Positions 59,993-64,000 of a stretch of DNA of 64,000 nucleotides are shown piece by piece (the stretch's first letter is position 1; every line of letters begins with the position of its first letter). This DNA comes from CAVQJU01 sp963729215 (GTDB taxonomy: Bacteria > Acidobacteriota > Vicinamibacteria > Vicinamibacterales > CAVVIG01), in NCBI GenBank assembly GCA_963729215.1, contig CAVSND010000020.1, forward strand, positions 1 through 64,000, read 5' to 3'. Both the position numbers and the translations under genes were made by a program. A model generated the notes under the pieces. The model made no database searches, was not told the origin of the DNA, and worked only from the letters and a program-made list of their open reading frames with translations.

Positions 59993-60451
59993 TCACGCGG
60001 CTGCTGGCTGATAGCTGCCAACCGGCGGCCTGAGTGAAATCGCGAGACGGTTCCAGCTGTTGATGACGACGACCCCAAACGTCAGCGCGACGATCTCTTC
60101 TTCCTTGAACTGCCTCGACACCCGATCGAAGACATCGTCCGGCACGTGCGTCTCGGCGACGCGCGTCAGCGCCTCGGTCCATTCGAGCGCGGCGCGCTCT
60201 CGATCCGTGAAGAACGGCGTCTCGCGCCAGGCGCTGAGGGCGTAAATGCGCTGCTCGGTCTCGCCGGCGCGGCGCGCGTCCTTCGTGTGCATGTCGAGGC
60301 AGTACGCGCAGCCATTGATCTGCGACGCGCGAATCTTGATCAGCTCGAACAGCGGCCGCTCGATGGCCGCCTCCACTTCGCTCGACAAGCTCAGCATCGC
60401 GCGGCCCATGCCTGAGGTCAGGAACTTGGTCACGTCTACTCGTGGTGTCAT
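59993..60451 (-). CDS. AhpD/carboxymuconolactone-decarboxylase-family protein
   Basis: The protein has 152 residues. The AhpD-like active motif is INGCAYCLDMHTKDARRAGE (Cys-x2-Cys and the H-T relay), with LSAWRETPFFTDRERAALEW and GVVVINSWNRLAISLRP. ATG 60451 has AAGGAGG upstream. AhpD-type proteins reduce peroxides or disulfides. A promoter with TGTCACA and CGTC at 15-bp spacing lies just upstream (60480-60505), and the ECF41 sigma factor gene is next on the same strand. AhpD-like proteins are the usual ECF41 partners, so this is the likely target gene. Confidence 0.88.
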   Translation of the reverse strand: MTPRVDVTKFLTSGMGRAMLSLSSEVEAAIERPLFELIKIRASQINGCAYCLDMHTKDARRAGETEQRIYALSAWRETPFFTDRERAALEWTEALTRVAETHVPDDVFDRVSRQFKEEEIVALTFGVVVINSWNRLAISLRPPVGSYQPAAA

Positions 60452-60479
60452 GTCAGCCTCCTTTGTTGTCTCTGACTAA

Positions 60480-60505
60480 GACGTCGCACGCGAGGCGCTG
60501 TGACA
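60480..60505 (-). promoter_or_regulatory. ECF41-type promoter upstream of the AhpD-like gene
   Basis: On the minus strand TGTCACA (60505-60499) is followed after 15 bases by CGTC (60483-60480). This is the consensus form I know for ECF41 sigma factors. It lies 29 bases before the AhpD-like start. The same pair and spacing occurs before the sigma factor gene itself. Confidence 0.75.
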
Positions 60506-60692
60506 GCGGCGGACTGCTGAGGTTTTCACAGCGATGTTGCTCGAACAGCGGTCGCGGTCACGCATCGTGGCTCGGCCAACACGAAGCTCGGCGTGGAAAA
60601 ACACGGCCGCGCCGTTTTTCCGGGCTGACGACCGTGCCAAAGGCGGGCGCCGGCCGCCGCCTGACGGCTCAGCACCGCGGAAAAGCAGGCTC

Positions 60693-61564
60693 TCAGGACG
60701 AAAGCTTGTCGGGATTCACCACGGCGTAGACGGCGAAGATCTGCGTGCCGTCGGTCGCGATCGACAAGGTGGCCGTCAGACGGTCGCCGTCGCGGATGCA
60801 CAGGCCGGTTTCGCCGTTGATCGTGGCGACTTCGATGGCGCGGTCCGCGGCCCAGAACTTCTCGCGCAAGCCGATCACCAGCCGCGCGATGCGGGCGGCT
60901 CCCGTGATCGGCGCAGGCGCGGCCGCGGTCTTGCCGCCGCCGTCCGCTGTCCACGTCGCATCGGTGGCAAAGAGCGCGAGCAGCGCCTGTTCGTTGCGCG
61001 CTTCCATCGCCTCCAGGAATTTCTGGAGCATCGTCGCCTTCGCGGACTCGGTCGTCTCGAACCGCTTCTGATCGCCCCGCACGCGTTCGCGCGCGCGATG
61101 CACCACCTGCCGGCAGGCGGCTTCGCTCCGCTCGAGCACGGACGCGATCTCCGCCGTATCCGACGTCGAAGACATCGTGCAGCAGGAAGGCCGCGCGTTC
61201 CTCGGGGGCCAGCCGTTCGAGCAGCGTGAGAAACGCGATGGACAGATCGTCCGCGAGGTCGAGCGCGCGATCGGGCGCCGCCGCCGGCGTCACGATCGGT
61301 TCCGGCAGCCAGGCACCGACGTACGCTTCGCGTTCGGTCTTCAGGCGCCGCAGGCGATCGATGGCCAGCCGGCTGGTCGTCGGTGACGAGCCACGCTTCG
61401 GGGTTTTCGATACGGTCGCGCTCGGCCTGGTGCCAGCGGATATAGGCGTCCTGGACGATGTCTTCGGCGTCAGCGCGCGAGCCGACCATGCGGTACGCGA
61501 TGCCGAAGAGGCGGCCGCGCAGCGCCTCGAACGTCGTTACCTGAGATCCCCGTCTGGGCCACAC
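60693..61564 (-). CDS. sigJ: ECF41-family sigma factor (SigJ-like) with SnoaL-like C-domain, two frameshifts
   Basis: The start is taken as GTG 61564, because the predicted promoter (61583-61608) rules out the upstream ATG at 61645. Sigma-2 is VTTFEALRGRLFGIAYRMVG and SRADAEDIVQDAYIRWHQAE. After ENPEAWLVT the frame shifts near 61385 (RLKTEREAYVGAWLPEPI), then sigma-4 SIAFLTLLERLAPEERAAFL, with another shift near 61165 (DTAEIASVLERSEAACRQVV). The last 120 residues (FLEAMEARNEQALLALFATD and IFAVYAVVNPDKLSS) are the SnoaL-like domain that replaces an anti-sigma factor and modulates activity in ECF41. It is followed on the same strand by the AhpD-like gene. Confidence 0.85.
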
Positions 61565-61582
61565 CCTATTCTCGGATATGTA

Positions 61583-61608
61583 GACGGACGGCTGTGGATT
61601 CTGTGACA
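61583..61608 (-). promoter_or_regulatory. ECF41-type promoter upstream of the sigma factor gene (autoregulation)
   Basis: On the minus strand TGTCACA (61608-61602) and CGTC (61586-61583) are separated by 15 bases, exactly as in the promoter of the AhpD-like gene. It lies about 19 bases before the GTG at 61564. This predicts that the sigma factor directs its own transcription. Confidence 0.72.
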
Positions 61609-61723
61609 GCTCGTAACTGAAGAGCCCAGGAGCGCCATTCATCACGAAGCCACGAAGGACACGAAGAGGTCTTGATCTTCGTGCCTTCGTGATGAAAGGG
61701 GGCTGTGATCGGCGTGCGCGCGT

Positions 61724-62891
61724 TCATTGGATGACCGTGGTCGGAGGAATCGTTCCGGCCTTCGGCGTGCCGAGGCCCTTGTAGAGGAAGCGCTGGAACC
61801 GGCGCGCATCGAAATTCTCGCCGACGTAGATGTTTCCACGGCCGTCCACCGCGATGGCGTGCGGCACGTTGAGCGAGCCGCCGAACAGGCCCTGCTGGCC
61901 GAACCGCGCGATCACCTTCAGCGATTGCCGGTCGAGGATCCACACGTGGTGGTTCGCGCCGTCGATCATGTAGAGAAAGCGCTGCTGCGGATCGGACGAC
62001 AGCGCGAAGCCCGATGCGGCGCCCTGCAGCAGCGTGCGCTTCGAGACGAAGGTCTCCTTCACGAACGTGCCGTCCTTGCGGAAGACCTGGATGCGGTTGT
62101 TCGGGCGATCGGCGACGTAGACGAAGCCGTCGCGCGAGATCGAAATGTTGTGCGGGAGGCGGAACTGCTGCGCCGGCGGCGCATCGGGATTGTACGGGCC
62201 GAGCGGCGCATCGTCCGGCTTGTTCCCGTACGCGCCCCACATCCGCTTGAAGGCGAACGTGCCTGCATCGAGCACGATGACGCGCCGGTTGCCGTAGCCA
62301 TCCGCGACGTAGACCTCGTTCGAAACGGGATCGACCGTGAGGTTGGCGGGCTTTCCCATGTTCTTCGTGTCGGCGCTGCCGCCGCTCATGCCGGGCTTGC
62401 CGAACTGCTGCAGGAATTTGCCCTCGCGCGTGAATTTCAGAAGCTGCGCATCCTTGTCGCCGCTGCCGGCGAGCCACACCGTGTCTTGTTGATCGACGAA
62501 GACGCCGTGCTCGATCTGCGGCCAGTCGTAACCCGCTCCGGGGCCTCCCCAGGAATGGACGAGCGTCCCCGCTTGATCGAACTCGAGCACGGGAGGCGCT
62601 GGGATGCAGCAATCCGCCTTTGGCGGCGTATCGGCGGCGCCCGTGAAGCGCTCGTTATTGCGCAGCGTGCCGGGTCGCTGCACGACATAAACGTGATCCT
62701 GTCGATCGACGGCCATCCCGCCGATGGCGCCAATGGCCCAGTTCTCCGGCAGCGGTTTCGGAAACGTGGGGTCGTATTCGAAGATGGGCACCTGCACGCT
62801 CTGCGCGAGAGGCGCCGGAGCCCACCGCGGAGGTCAGCCATATAGCGGCCCCCGCCAGGACCGTTCCCGCCCACGCGACTTGCTGCTTCAT
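61724..62891 (-). CDS. Secreted NHL-type beta-propeller with CC motif, frameshifted in the leader
   Basis: ATG 62891 starts a signal peptide (MKQQVAWAGTVLAGAAIWLT, then SAVGSGA). Near 62815 the frame changes to QVPIFEYDPTFPKPLPENWA and runs to 61724. Units are GGMAVDRQDHVYVVQRPGT, ADCCIPAPPVLEFDQAGTLV, EVYVADGYGNRRVIVLDAGT, YVADRPNNRIQVFRKDGTFV and PHAIAVDGRGNIYVGENFDA. It is a paralogue of the protein at 48293-49534 with the same CC loop and PKPLP-N-W start. Function unknown. It is divergent from the TAXI binding-protein gene. Confidence 0.82.
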
Positions 62892-62992
62892 CGTGCCCTC
62901 CGTTGCACCCGTCGCCGGCGATTCGGCGCGTATCCCGTTGAACGGTGAAACGAGACCGCGTCAGTCCTCACTACAAAAGGCGACGGAAGTTT

Positions 62993-64000
62993 ATGACCGT
63001 AATATACAGCGCCGTACCGCGGTTGTTCAGGAGGCTTCCGGCCGCCGCGGGCGTGCTCGCCATGTCGCTCCTGTCCATTCACTGCGGTGACGGAGGGCCG
63101 GCGCTCGAGACGGTCAATCGAAACTCTTTCAAGCCCTGCTCCGAAATCCCGCACTCGGCCGGCCCGGTCAAGTATCTGGCCACGGCATCGACTGGGGGCG
63201 CTTACGCGCTGCTCGGCGACGCCATCGCCAAGGTTGCGAAGGGGAGTCCTGACACGGAGCTCAGGGTGTGCACCACCGTCGGTTCGAGCGAAAATCTGAA
63301 GCTGCTGCAGCAGCGCAAGGTGCAGTTCGCGCTCGTCCAGCTCGACACCCTGCACTACGCGATCGAAGCCGCCAACGACGGCGGCCCCGCGCTCGAAGAC
63401 ATCAGCCTCGTCACGTTCCTGTACAGCGAGAAGCTGCACCTGTTCGTCAAGCCGCACCTGTATCTCAATTCGCCGGCGGATCTCAATCACGGAGGGGGCG
63501 GCGGCGGGAACGGCACCAGCCGGAGAGCCCGCGTATGGCTCGGTCAGCAGGGCAGCGGCGCTCGCCAGACGGCGTCGAAAGTGCTGCAGGCGGCCGGCGT
63601 GGCCGACGAGGATCTGATGAAGTTCGGATCGAATCTCAGCGATCTCAGCTGGGATGTTGCCGCCAACTGCCTGCTCGCCGAGGGCAATACGGGGCTGGCC
63701 GCCTACTTCCGGACGATGGCGGTCCCCGGGCACGCACAGCCGTCAGACGAACGCCGAAAACGCCCGGCGTGTCCGCTTGCGGAACCGTCGGCTAAACCGG
63801 TCGCGCTGTCGGTTGACGACCTGCTGCGTGCCGACGCGCAGATCATGCCGCTTCCGCGCGATCTGATCGATCGGCTGACCGAAGACGGGCTCTACGTGCG
63901 GACGACGATCGAGTTCGGCAACTACGGACATCTGAGGCGCGGCGTGCCCACGGTCGGCATTCCGACGGTCCTGGTGACGAACCTGCCCTCGAGCCACCGC
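62993..64000 (+). CDS. TAXI-type TRAP transporter solute-binding lipoprotein (runs off window)
   Basis: The frame from ATG 62993 has no stop to the window end (336 residues present). The leader AGVLAMSLLSIHCGDGG has a lipobox-like Cys. The TAXI domain is seen in KYLATASTGGAYALLGDAIA, RVCTTVGSSENLKLLQQRKV, QFALVQLDTLHYAIEAANDG, KLHLFVKPHLYLNSPADLNH and VWLGQQGSGARQTASKVLQA. TAXI proteins bind carboxylates such as glutamate or 2-oxoglutarate for a TRAP permease, which would be expected downstream outside the window. A GGGGGGGN stretch in the middle is a glycine loop. Confidence 0.8.
   Translation, partial: MTVIYSAVPRLFRRLPAAAGVLAMSLLSIHCGDGGPALETVNRNSFKPCSEIPHSAGPVKYLATASTGGAYALLGDAIAKVAKGSPDTELRVCTTVGSSENLKLLQQRKVQFALVQLDTLHYAIEAANDGGPALEDISLVTFLYSEKLHLFVKPHLYLNSPADLNHGGGGGGNGTSRRARVWLGQQGSGARQTASKVLQAAGVADEDLMKFGSNLSDLSWDVAANCLLAEGNTGLAAYFRTMAVPGHAQPSDERRKRPACPLAEPSAKPVALSVDDLLRADAQIMPLPRDLIDRLTEDGLYVRTTIEFGNYGHLRRGVPTVGIPTVLVTNLPSSHR

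Overview
The window is a high-GC, gene-dense chromosomal stretch from an uncultivated-looking Gram-negative bacterium. The style of gene content (Tat-exported MmgE/PrpD and PhoD proteins, several NHL beta-propeller proteins, DUF4136, FadL-like and PioB/MtrB-like outer-membrane barrels, many lipoproteins) suggests Acidobacteriota, perhaps the Vicinamibacteria; that assignment is inference because no rRNA or other marker gene is present. No rRNA, tRNA, CRISPR array, integrase or transposase was found. More than fifteen otherwise well-conserved genes are split by single-base indels, often in G/C runs. The density points to uncorrected sequencing or assembly errors rather than real pseudogenes, so I annotate such genes as one CDS with the shift noted.

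Layout. 1-0.5 kb: end of a KdpD-type sensor kinase and a small membrane protein. 0.5-1.1 kb: a hairpin-rich stretch followed by a free-standing GIY-YIG nuclease. 1.3-10.8 kb: MmgE/PrpD protein, PhoD phosphatase with a lytic transglycosylase, a thioredoxin-like protein, and an envelope operon (TPR-like protein, FadL-like barrel, Ig-like lipoprotein). 10.8-15.4 kb: a tight three-gene operon TIR-STAND-like protein, MoxR AAA+ ATPase, membrane vWA-like protein, which matches the architecture of predicted ternary NTP-dependent conflict (defence) systems. 15.6-17.1 kb: methyltransferase and transglutaminase-like protein.

17.4-40 kb is a coherent amino-acid catabolism island: aspartase, dicarboxylate transporter, periplasmic asparaginase, an L-serine dehydratase with a Tat/lipoprotein export signal, an MFS carrier, phosphate acyltransferase, acetate kinase, pyruvate:ferredoxin oxidoreductase, a dihydroorotate dehydrogenase-like protein, a decaheme cytochrome with a PioB/MtrB-like barrel, a small cytochrome c, a NapC/NirT-type multiheme protein, an AspT-type exchanger and malic enzyme. 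Together these could turn Asn/Asp/Ser into pyruvate, then acetyl-CoA, acetyl-phosphate and acetate with ATP, while the cytochromes carry electrons to or through the outer membrane.

40-50 kb holds secreted proteins of unknown role, GlgC, an alpha/beta hydrolase with a Cys nucleophile, NHL propellers, a methyltransferase, and a second TIR gene (membrane-anchored) behind a secreted ankyrin protein. A 134-bp inverted-repeat element supplies the stop codons of both genes that converge on it. 49.5-55.2 kb holds a five-gene minus-strand operon (ferritin-like, carbamoyltransferase, DUF5989, methyltransferase, YdeI) divergent from an SGNH hydrolase. 55-64 kb holds a crystallin/DUF4214 protein, an isolated PAAR plus gpV spike pair, YidB, an SMP-30-like propeller, MmcQ/YjbR, an outer-membrane protein, an ECF41 sigma factor with its AhpD-like partner (both behind TGTCACA-N15-CGTC promoters), another NHL propeller and the start of a TAXI-type TRAP binding protein.
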